Source: Chloroflexota bacterium | GTDB lineage: Bacteria > Chloroflexota > Limnocylindria > QHBO01 | Reading direction: 5' to 3' | Assembly: GCA_031177555.1 (NCBI GenBank) | Contig: JAPSGM010000085.1 | Location: 1-7,625 of the forward strand | DNA length: 7,625 bases | Shown here: positions 1 through 5,391 of the stretch, one piece after another | Layout: every line of letters starts with the position of its first letter | How positions within the stretch are numbered: position 1 is the stretch's first letter | Made by a program: the position numbers and the translations under genes | Notes under the pieces: model-generated | What the model was told of the DNA's origin: nothing | What the model saw: the letters and a program-made list of their open reading frames with translations, nothing else | Database searches by the model: none

Positions 1-1
1 C

Positions 2-520
2 CTGGATCTGCCCTCGGTGACGCTGGCCGGCGTCATCGCCGCCGACGTCACGCTCAACCTGCCGGACTACCTGGCGCCGGAGCGCACCTTCCAGCTGCTG
101 GCCCAGGTCGCCGGGCGGGCCGGCCGTGGACCGATGCCGGGGCGGGTGGTCGTCCAGACGTACGCGCCCGACCACTACGCGGTGGCGGCCGCCGCGCGGA
201 TGGACGTGGACGGCTTCGCCGACGAGGAGCTCGTCCGGCGCCGGCTGCTTGGCTACCCGCCGTTCAGCGTGCTGGCGCGGCTGCTGGTGGCCGACCCCGA
301 CCGGTCGCGCGCTGAGGCCAGGGCGGCGGCCGCCGCCGAGGCCGTGGCGGTCGAGGGCGTCGAGGTCCACGGCCCGCTGCCCTCGTACGTTCCGCGTCGC
401 GCCGGACGCTGGCGGTTCCAGGTGGTGGTGCGCGCCGCCGGTGACGATGCGCGCCTCGCGGCGCTGGAACGCGTGCCCGCCGGCGTTGCCATTGACGTCG
501 ACCCGGAGTCGCTGCTGTAG
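2..520 (+). CDS. priA: Primosomal protein N' (PriA helicase), C-terminal part
   Basis: PriA is the 3'-5' DNA helicase that recognises stalled forks and reloads the replisome. The reading frame is open from the window edge and only the last 172 residues are present; the DNA-binding, Walker and zinc-binding parts lie upstream of the window. Visible residues 1-28 (DLPSVTLAGV, then NLPDYLAPERTF) match the segment preceding helicase motif VI. Motif VI itself, QVAGRAGR, is at 35-42 of the fragment (bases 104-127). The PriA C-terminal domain follows, with a RRRLLGYPPF segment near 76-85, GPLPSYVPRR, the WRFQVVVR strand and the terminal IDVDPESLL, a good match to the usual PriA ending. The gene ends normally with TAG. 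It is followed after 35 bp by def, a common bacterial arrangement (priA-def-fmt). The GTG at base 17 is an internal codon, not a start. Confidence 0.95.
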   Translation: MDLPSVTLAGVIAADVTLNLPDYLAPERTFQLLAQVAGRAGRGPMPGRVVVQTYAPDHYAVAAAARMDVDGFADEELVRRRLLGYPPFSVLARLLVADPDRSRAEARAAAAAEAVAVEGVEVHGPLPSYVPRRAGRWRFQVVVRAAGDDARLAALERVPAGVAIDVDPESLL

Positions 521-532
521 GCAGCGGCGAGG

Positions 533-555
533 GGGCGCATCGGTACAATGCGCCC
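533..555 (+). promoter_or_regulatory. Inverted repeat with embedded -10-like hexamer before def
   Basis: An exact 8-bp inverted repeat, GGGCGCAT (533-540) and ATGCGCCC (548-555), with a 7-base spacer, ends at the base before the def ATG. Inside it, TACAAT (544-549) matches the sigma-70-type -10 consensus TATAAT at five of six positions. A start site six to seven bases downstream would fall at or next to A556, the first base of the ATG, which would give a leaderless def mRNA. I see no convincing -35 element. If read through from priA, the same repeat would form a GC-rich hairpin touching the start codon. It could therefore be an operator, a weak priA terminator or a translation-controlling stem; the sequence alone does not decide. 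Confidence 0.5.
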
Positions 556-1062
556 ATGGTCATCCGCCGCATCCTGACCGCCGAGGAGCCGATCCTGCGG
601 GAGCGCGCCAAGAGGGTGACGCAGTTCGACGCGTCGCTCCATCGGCTGCTGGACGACATGCTGGAGACCATGCGCGACGCCCCCGGCATCGGGCTGGCGG
701 CGAACCAGATCGGCGTGGGGCTGCAGGTGGCCGTGATCGAGCTGGAGGACCGCGTGACCGAGCTGGTCAACCCCCAGCTCGTGCGCCAGTCCGGCGAGGT
801 CATCGACTGGGAGGGCTGCCTGTCGATCCCCGGATTCGTGGCCGAGGTGAAGCGGCATGCGCGGGTCACCGTCAAGGCCAAGGACCGATACGGCAAGGAG
901 TTCAGGGTCAAGGGCGAGGAGCTCTTCGCCCGGGCGCTGCAGCACGAGATCGACCACCTCAACGGCATCCTCTACATCGACCACCTCGAGTCGCTGGAGG
1001 AGCTGGTGCGGGTCACGGAGGCGCCGAGCGAGGTCGAGACAGAGGCCACCGCGGGCATCTAG
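556..1062 (+). CDS. def: Peptide deformylase
   Basis: Def removes the N-formyl group from nascent proteins at the ribosome exit, using a bound metal (usually Fe2+). The 168-residue product has all three family motifs: GIGLAANQIG at 44-53 (motif 1), EGCLSIPG at 86-93 (motif 2, metal ligand C88) and QHEIDHLNG at 129-137 (motif 3, ligands H130 and H134, catalytic E131). Length is usual for bacterial deformylases, with a modest acidic tail after residue 150. The ATG at 556 is chosen because the N-terminus (MVIRRILTAEEPILRERAK) aligns with the family start. The closest purine-rich stretch, GAGGGGG at 529-535, is about 20 bases upstream, too far for a normal Shine-Dalgarno site, which fits leaderless translation from the -10-like element at 544-549. 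The ATG at 548 is in another frame. fmt follows after 16 bp. Confidence 0.96.
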   Translation: MVIRRILTAEEPILRERAKRVTQFDASLHRLLDDMLETMRDAPGIGLAANQIGVGLQVAVIELEDRVTELVNPQLVRQSGEVIDWEGCLSIPGFVAEVKRHARVTVKAKDRYGKEFRVKGEELFARALQHEIDHLNGILYIDHLESLEELVRVTEAPSEVETEATAGI

Positions 1063-1078
1063 TGGACGACGACCGCGG

Positions 1079-2053
1079 GTGAGCGCACTCGGACGGCTCG
1101 TCTTCCTGGGGACCGGATCGTTCGGCGTCCCGCTCCTCAAGCGCCTGGTCGACATGGGGGAGCGGCCGCTGGTGATCAGCCAGCCGGACCGACCCGCCGG
1201 CCGCGGCCTGCGGCCCCGTCCGTCGCCGATCGCCGCGATGGCGCGGGAGCGGGGCCTTCGCGTCGAGACGCCACGTCGCCTGCGCTCGGACGAGGCAGGA
1301 ACGCTCCTGGGCGAGCACCGGCCTGATGGGCTGCTGCTGGTCGCCTACGGGCAACTGGTGCCAGCCGACCTGCTGGAGGTCGGTGAGCGTCCGCCGCTCA
1401 ACGTCCATCCGTCGTTGCTGCCCCGCCATCGAGGCGCCGCGCCGGTGGCCTCGACCATCCTGGCCGGGGACGCCGAGGCGGGCGTGACACTGATGATCAT
1501 GACCGAGGCGCTGGACGCGGGGCCCATCGTGGAGCAATGGCGCGTCCCGCTCGATGGCCGCGAGACGACGCCGCTGCTGGAGGAGCGCCTCGCGAGCCTG
1601 GCGGCCGAAGTCGTGCCGGGCCGGCTGCGCTACTGGCCGGCCGACGCGTCCGGGGCGACGCTACAGGACGAGACGGCGGCGACCTTCATCCGCCCTTTCC
1701 GGCGCGCCGACGGCTGGATCGACTGGCGCCGCGCGGCGGACGAGATCGACCGCCAGGTCCGTGCCCTCCAGCCATGGCCCGGGGCGTGGACGACGATCGA
1801 CGGCGAGCGGCTGCACGTCCGCGCGGCGCGGCCGGCGGCGGGCGTCACCGGCGTGCCGATCGGGGCCCTGCTCCCCGGGGCGTGGCCTCAGGTCGCCTGC
1901 GGCGAGGGGGCCCTCCTGCTCGAGGTGGTGCAGCCCGCCGGCCGCCCGGCGATGCCTGCCGACGCTTGGCGGCGCGGGCTGCCGCGCGACCACCTGCTAC
2001 TGGGCGCCGCCCCACCCCCCGACGGCGCGGCCGCGGCCTCGGCGCGGAGCTAG
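1079..2053 (+). CDS. fmt: Methionyl-tRNA formyltransferase
   Basis: Fmt transfers a formyl group from 10-formyltetrahydrofolate to methionyl-initiator-tRNA, making the fMet-tRNA used for initiation; def, 16 bp upstream, encodes the enzyme that later removes it. With the GTG start at 1079 the protein has 324 residues, close to the usual 310-320. The N-terminal Rossmann-like domain begins with VFLGTGSFGVPLL (8-20). The tRNA-contacting loop QPDRPAGRGLRPRPSP is at 35-50 and VAYGQLVP at 88-95. The catalytic signature LNVHPSLLPRHRGAAP is at 107-122, with expected catalytic N108 and H110, and D146 lies in LDAGPI. The C-terminal domain has DGWIDWRRAADEI and the ALQPWPGAW segment. The frame stays open further upstream but with no homologous sequence or better start there. 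No clear Shine-Dalgarno precedes the GTG, so coupling to def is likely. Confidence 0.95.
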   Translation: MSALGRLVFLGTGSFGVPLLKRLVDMGERPLVISQPDRPAGRGLRPRPSPIAAMARERGLRVETPRRLRSDEAGTLLGEHRPDGLLLVAYGQLVPADLLEVGERPPLNVHPSLLPRHRGAAPVASTILAGDAEAGVTLMIMTEALDAGPIVEQWRVPLDGRETTPLLEERLASLAAEVVPGRLRYWPADASGATLQDETAATFIRPFRRADGWIDWRRAADEIDRQVRALQPWPGAWTTIDGERLHVRAARPAAGVTGVPIGALLPGAWPQVACGEGALLLEVVQPAGRPAMPADAWRRGLPRDHLLLGAAPPPDGAAAASARS

Positions 2054-2064
2054 CCGGGCCGCCC

Positions 2065-2604
2065 TCAGCGGTGGGTCGGAGCCGGCTCACCGGGCAGGTG
2101 CAGCAGGTTTTCGACCTCCCACACGCCGGGGATGGCGCGCGCCGTCTTCTCGAGGCGGTCGCTCATGCCGGTGTCGGCGACCTGGCCGCGCAGCACGACC
2201 ACGCCCTGCTCGACGTTGATGTTGATGTCGCCCTTCGGAATCTCCGGGTCGCGGAACAGCTCGCTCTCCACCTTCATGGCCAGCGACGCGTCGTTCGGCA
2301 TCGGCTCGTGCTCGCCAGCGTGCTTCAGAGCCTGGGCCTTGCCCTCGACGGTGGAGCCGACGTAGCGCGTGCCACGCTCGATGCTCGCGGTGGCGTCGCG
2401 CCACAGCGCTCCGGCGCGGCCGACGACCTGGGCGCGCCGCGCCGCGCCGCGCTGCGGGTCGAACAGGAACGCGGCGACGGCACCGGCTGCCGCTCCCAAC
2501 GCGCCAATGGCCAGGAAGCGTCTCGGGCCCGGGCGGTCGGCCTCGCGGCTGGGCACGCGCTTCCGGGCGTCGCGCACGGACTTCATCCACTCGTTCTTCG
2601 TCAT
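2065..2604 (-). CDS. Membrane-anchored BON-domain protein
   Basis: The product has 179 residues. Residues 1-29 are basic and hydrophilic. A single hydrophobic, Gly/Ala-rich segment at about 30-48 (FLAIGALGAAAGAVAAFLF) is probably a membrane anchor, followed by the FDPQRGAARRA stretch often seen in this type of protein. A linker follows, then a BON-like domain at about 105-171: DASLAMKVESELF, a NINVEQGVVVLRGQV strand pair and a final IPGVWEVENLLHLPG. BON domains are thought to bind phospholipid or other surfaces; the role of this protein is unknown. ATG at 2604 is well supported by GAGGTG at 2617-2612 (minus strand), seven bases upstream. The same frame is open much further upstream, but that part is antisense to the metallopeptidase and rlmN and is not coding. 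The gene is convergent with fmt and divergent from the metallopeptidase, so it is transcribed alone. I could not identify its promoter. Confidence 0.85.
   Translation of the reverse strand: MTKNEWMKSVRDARKRVPSREADRPGPRRFLAIGALGAAAGAVAAFLFDPQRGAARRAQVVGRAGALWRDATASIERGTRYVGSTVEGKAQALKHAGEHEPMPNDASLAMKVESELFRDPEIPKGDININVEQGVVVLRGQVADTGMSDRLEKTARAIPGVWEVENLLHLPGEPAPTHR
2069..2092 (+). terminator. Possible hairpin terminator after fmt
   Basis: Fifteen bases past the fmt stop codon the plus strand can form a 10-bp stem: 2069-2078 (CGGTGGGTCG) with 2083-2092 (CGGCTCACCG), including two G-U pairs, around a four-base GAGC loop. No run of T follows, so it is not a classic intrinsic terminator. It lies inside the last codons of the convergent BON gene, so coding constraint could also explain the sequence. 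It is the only plausible end-of-transcript structure I see for the priA-def-fmt unit. Confidence 0.3.
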
Positions 2605-2729
2605 GGACAGGCACCTCAGTGTCGGCGTGTTCGTTCGTCTCGGTCCTGTTGCTCCTCCCGCATGACGCGTGCCGAACTCTCGCCGCCACCGCCGACGATG
2701 TTCCTCAGGTTGTGCCCCGGCGGCGGTTA

Positions 2730-2748
2730 GGGCCCCTTCATCGGGCCC
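2730..2748. repeat. Paired GGGCCC palindromes in the divergent intergenic gap
   Basis: GGGCCC occurs at 2730-2735 and 2743-2748, separated by seven bases. Each is self-complementary and the two can also pair with each other. The second sits in a perfect 10-bp palindrome, TCGGGCCCGA (2741-2750). The site lies between the BON gene and the metallopeptidase operon, where a shared operator would sit, but such short GC palindromes arise easily by chance at this base composition. The rest of the 2605-2811 gap shows only the BON ribosome binding site and the plus-strand promoter-like element. Confidence 0.2.
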
Positions 2749-2768
2749 GAACCGGCGCTTCACCCCGG

Positions 2769-2785
2769 CTCGGCTATACTCGGCT
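2769..2785 (+). promoter_or_regulatory. TATACT -10-like element framed by a direct repeat
   Basis: TATACT at 2775-2780 is a good -10 match and stands out in GC-rich sequence. It is bracketed by an exact 7-bp direct repeat, CTCGGCT, at 2769-2775 and 2779-2785, giving a 10-bp period of about one helical turn. A transcript would start near 2787, leaving a leader of about 25 bases that contains the GGGAGGTG ribosome binding site (2793-2800) of the metallopeptidase gene. I see no good -35 hexamer at the usual spacing, so an activator or alternative contacts may matter. This is the best candidate promoter for the five-gene operon running to 7446. Confidence 0.5.
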
Positions 2786-2811
2786 GGCCTCTGGGAGGTG
2801 GCAGAACAACG

Positions 2812-3552
2812 ATGGGATTCATGACGTACGTGCTGCTGGTGATGCTTCCCAGCATTGCCATCACCGGATGGGCCGCGTGGCGCGTGCGCTCCGCCTATTC
2901 CAAGTGGTCGAAGGTCGACTCGGGCATCAACATGAGCGCCTTCGACTTCGCGCGCAGGCTCCTGGACCACCAGGGCCTCCACGACGTGAAGATCGAGCCG
3001 GTGCAGGGCCAGCTCACCGACCACTACGACCCGCGCGGCAAGGTGCTGCGCGTCAGCAGTGCCGTCTCCGGCCGGCCGGAGCTGGGCAGCTTCGACCCGA
3101 ACGAGATGGCCCTGGGCGTGCCGGGCGGCGAGCGGCTCTCCGTGGCCGCCGCGGCGGTGATCGCCCATGAGGTCGGCCATGCCCTGCAGGACCGCGAGCG
3201 GGATCCGTGGATGGCGGTGCGCCAGACGATCGTGCCGGTGGCCCAGTTCGGGAGCAGCATCGCCCCGTGGCTGATCATCGGCGGCCTGATCTTCAACTTC
3301 CTGAACCTGGCCTGGATCGGCCTGTTCGCCTTCGGCGCGGCCGTGGTCTTCACCTTCGTGACGCTGCCGGTCGAGATCGGCGCGTCGGGCAAGGCGCTCG
3401 CGTTCGTCGGCAACCTGGGCATGATGGGGGAGCGGCAGGTCGGCGCGCGCGAGGTGCTGAAGGCGGCGGCCTGGACCTACGTCGCCGGCGCGCTGACCGC
3501 GCTGCTGACGTTCCTGTACTACCTCTTCCTGCTCATGGGGCGGCGTGACTGA
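2812..3552 (+). CDS. Membrane zinc metallopeptidase, YugP type
   Basis: The 246-residue protein matches the YugP-like neutral zinc metallopeptidases (Zn_peptidase_2 family), membrane proteins whose substrates are largely unknown. A hydrophobic segment lies at about 4-23, then a soluble part with LTDHYDPRGKVLRVS (68-82). The zinc site IAHEVGHALQD is at 117-127 (ligands H119 and H123, catalytic E120), and the probable third ligand is E188 in LPVEIGASGKAL (185-196). Hydrophobic segments at about 148-168, 169-187 and 221-242 suggest four membrane passes. Compared with the family as I recall it, about 20 residues are inserted at roughly 86-108 just before the HEXXH helix, and the usual ASRRA reads ASGKA. 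ATG 2812 is preferred over ATG 2821 because GGGAGGTG at 2793-2800 lies 11 bases from it. The end overlaps the rlmN start by 8 bp. It is the first gene of the operon. Confidence 0.88.
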   Translation: MGFMTYVLLVMLPSIAITGWAAWRVRSAYSKWSKVDSGINMSAFDFARRLLDHQGLHDVKIEPVQGQLTDHYDPRGKVLRVSSAVSGRPELGSFDPNEMALGVPGGERLSVAAAAVIAHEVGHALQDRERDPWMAVRQTIVPVAQFGSSIAPWLIIGGLIFNFLNLAWIGLFAFGAAVVFTFVTLPVEIGASGKALAFVGNLGMMGERQVGAREVLKAAAWTYVAGALTALLTFLYYLFLLMGRRD

Positions 3553-4681
3553 GCTTCCGCTCGCCGGGCCCCCGCCGGCCATCAGCGAGGTCGATCCCGG
3601 TGCGCTCGCCGCGTGGCTCGAAGCCCGCGGCGAGCCGGCGTACCGGGCCGAGCAGGTGCTGGCCGGCGCGCATCGGCCGGAGGTGAGGGGATTCGCCGAC
3701 CTCAGCGACCTGCCCCTGCCGCTGCGCAGCGCGCTGGCGGACGTGTTCCGCTTCTCCACCATCCACGCCAGCCACGTGGTCCAGACCGATGAGGGGCTGA
3801 CCGCCAAGGCGGTGCACCAGCTGGGCGACGGCCAGCGCATCGAGTCGGTGCTGATGCGCACCCCGGCGCGGGGCGCCTCGGCGGCGCGCACCACGATCTG
3901 CATCTCCAGCCAGGCCGGCTGCGCCGTCGGCTGCCCGTTCTGCGCCACCGGCCAGGCCGGGTTCGGGCGCCAGCTCACCGCCGGCGAGATCGTGGACCAG
4001 GTCCTGCACTGGCACCGCGCCCCGTGGCTGGCCCTCGGCGCCGGCTGGCGGCCCGGCGCGCGGACCAGTCATTACAACATCGTGTTCATGGGCATGGGCG
4101 AGCCGCTGAACAACCGCGAGCGGGTGTTCGACGCCGTGCGGCTGCTGAACGACCGGCGCCGCCTCGGCATCGGCGCGCGGCACATCACGGTCAGCACCTC
4201 AGGCGTGGTCCCCGGGATGGACGCCATGATCCGCGACCTGCCGCAGGTCAACCTGGCGATCAGCCTGCACGCGGCCGATGACGAGCTGCGCGACGAGCTG
4301 GTGCCGATCAACCGCAGGTGGCCGGTGGCCGAGGTCATCGCCGGCGGACGCCGCTTCTCCGAGGTGACCCGCCGGCGGGTGAGCCTGGAGTACGTGATGA
4401 TCGACGGCCTGAACGACGGCCTGCCGGCCGCCGAACATCTGGCCGGGCTGGCCCGCGGCTGGCGCAGCCACGTCAACCTCATCCCCCTCAACCCGACGCC
4501 GGGCTCCCGCTGGAGCGGCACGCCGCTGTCGCGGGTGGACGCCTTCGCCGATGTCATCCGCGCGGCGGGCGTGGCCGTCACCGTGCGCGACACGCGCGGG
4601 CGGGAGATCGAGGCGGCCTGTGGCCAGCTGCACGCACAGCTGGCCGGCCGGGACCTGCGCCCCGCATCGGTGGCCGGATGA
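3545..4681 (+). CDS. rlmN: 23S rRNA (adenine-2503-C2)-methyltransferase, radical SAM
   Basis: RlmN uses two S-adenosylmethionine molecules to methylate C2 of A2503 in the peptidyl transferase centre of 23S rRNA, and in E. coli also A37 of some tRNAs. The 378-residue product has the radical SAM signature CAVGCPFC, with cluster ligands C126, C130 and C133. C119 in TTICISSQ matches the cysteine that resolves the covalent intermediate (E. coli C118), and C359 in EAACGQL matches the methylated cysteine (E. coli C355). Other family motifs are GMGEPLNN (183-190), HITVSTSGVVPGM, LAISLHAADDELR and VNLIPLNPTPGSRW. The N-terminal helical domain (about 15-70) is present and length is normal. GTG at 3545 overlaps the previous stop by 8 bp, with GGGGCGG just upstream. 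Both catalytic cysteines and the context fit housekeeping RlmN; I see no reason to call the resistance homologue Cfr. Confidence 0.95.
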   Translation: MTELPLAGPPPAISEVDPGALAAWLEARGEPAYRAEQVLAGAHRPEVRGFADLSDLPLPLRSALADVFRFSTIHASHVVQTDEGLTAKAVHQLGDGQRIESVLMRTPARGASAARTTICISSQAGCAVGCPFCATGQAGFGRQLTAGEIVDQVLHWHRAPWLALGAGWRPGARTSHYNIVFMGMGEPLNNRERVFDAVRLLNDRRRLGIGARHITVSTSGVVPGMDAMIRDLPQVNLAISLHAADDELRDELVPINRRWPVAEVIAGGRRFSEVTRRRVSLEYVMIDGLNDGLPAAEHLAGLARGWRSHVNLIPLNPTPGSRWSGTPLSRVDAFADVIRAAGVAVTVRDTRGREIEAACGQLHAQLAGRDLRPASVAG

Positions 4682-5391
4682 GCCGGGACGGGACTCGGCC
4701 GCCGCAGATCAGCGCCAGCGTGCTGAACGCCGACTTCAGCCGCCTCGGCGAGGAGGTGCGCCGCGCGGCCGAGGGGGGCGTGGACTCGATCCACCTCGAC
4801 GTGATGGACGGCCACTTTGTCGGAAACATCACCATGGGACCCGTGGTGGTCGAGGCGGTGCGGGACCAGAGCACCCTGCCATACCACAGCCACCTGATGA
4901 TCAGCCGGCCGATGCGGTACGTCCGTCCCTTCGCCGAGGCCGGCAGCGACGTCATCGCCTTCCACCTGGAGGCCGATGACGATCCGGGCGCCGTGATCGA
5001 GGAGATCCAGCGCGCCGGTCGTGGCGCGGGCCTGGCGGTGAACCCCGAGACGCCGGCCGAGCGCGCGCTGCCATACCTCGATGCCATCGACCTGCTGCTG
5101 GTGATGACGGTCAACCCCGGTTGGGGCGGGCAGGCGTTCATCACGGAGGTCCTCCCCAAGCTGGCCGCGCTGCGCGCGGAGGCGGACCGCCGCGGCCTCG
5201 ACCTGCCGATCGCCGTCGACGGAGGCGTCAACCTGGAGACGATCGGCGCCGCCTACGGGGCCGGCGGCGACGTGCTCGTCACCGGCAGCGCGCTGTACGC
5301 ACAGCCGGGCGACCTGCGCCCGGCGGTCCGGGCCCTGCGCGCCGCCGCGCGGGCCGGGACCGTTGCGACCACCGAAGGGAGCCGATCCTGA
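4678..5391 (+). CDS. rpe: Ribulose-phosphate 3-epimerase
   Basis: Rpe interconverts ribulose-5-phosphate and xylulose-5-phosphate in the pentose phosphate pathway. The 237-residue TIM-barrel protein has the expected motifs: SASVLNADF (12-20), HLDVMDGHFVGN (39-50), SHLMI (71-75), FHLEA (95-99), VNPGWGGQ (145-152), VDGGVN (180-185) and GSAL (203-206). Metal ligands by family comparison are H39, D41, H72 and D181; D41 and D181 are the catalytic acid-base pair. Two positions differ from the commonest form: FVGN instead of FVPN (G49) and PGWGGQ instead of PGFGGQ (W149). It is about 10-15 residues longer than typical, divided between the N-terminus (MSRDGTRPPQ) and the tail. ATG 4678 overlaps the rlmN TGA as ATGA and has only a weak upstream ribosome binding site, so coupling to rlmN is likely. 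Confidence 0.95.
   Translation: MSRDGTRPPQISASVLNADFSRLGEEVRRAAEGGVDSIHLDVMDGHFVGNITMGPVVVEAVRDQSTLPYHSHLMISRPMRYVRPFAEAGSDVIAFHLEADDDPGAVIEEIQRAGRGAGLAVNPETPAERALPYLDAIDLLLVMTVNPGWGGQAFITEVLPKLAALRAEADRRGLDLPIAVDGGVNLETIGAAYGAGGDVLVTGSALYAQPGDLRPAVRALRAAARAGTVATTEGSRS
5374..5390 (+). promoter_or_regulatory. Ribosome binding site and CTG start for the lipoprotein gene
   Basis: GAAGGGAG (5374-5381), inside the last codons of rpe, is the clearest Shine-Dalgarno match in this part of the operon. Six bases after it is CTG (5388-5390), which overlaps the rpe stop as CTGA, the same geometry as the ATGA at the rlmN-rpe junction. No ATG or TTG occurs in frame between here and the lipobox, and the first in-frame GTG (5436) falls inside the hydrophobic core of the signal peptide. 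CTG at 5388 is therefore the best start; ATC at 5391 or CTG at 5418 are weaker alternatives. Confidence 0.6.

Noticed and set aside
857..1078. Possible N-terminal extension of fmt.
   Set aside because: It is the def coding sequence in another frame, Ser/Arg-rich and without homology; the Fmt fold starts right after the GTG at 1079.
126..1082. Plus-strand open frame overlapping priA and def.
   Set aside because: It covers two recognised genes in another frame and is Arg/Ala/Pro-rich low-complexity sequence typical of GC-rich shadows.
2079..2088. Perfect 10-bp palindrome GAGCCGGCTC.
   Set aside because: It lies inside the BON coding sequence and overlaps the possible fmt hairpin; there is no reason to treat it as a separate binding site.
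2605..3978. Long minus-strand open frame continuous with the BON gene, reaching antisense into rlmN.
   Set aside because: It is antisense to two well-supported genes, shows no domain in its upstream part, and the BON start at 2604 has a proper ribosome binding site. High GC lowers stop-codon frequency and produces such shadows.
3545..4681. Resistance methyltransferase Cfr instead of RlmN.
   Set aside because: The housekeeping context, matching base composition and RlmN-type motifs favour RlmN; nothing points to a transferred resistance gene.
5121..5387. Possible longer lipoprotein start inside rpe.
   Set aside because: It would put about 90 Arg/Gly-rich residues ahead of a complete signal peptide ending in a lipobox, so it is a shadow of rpe.
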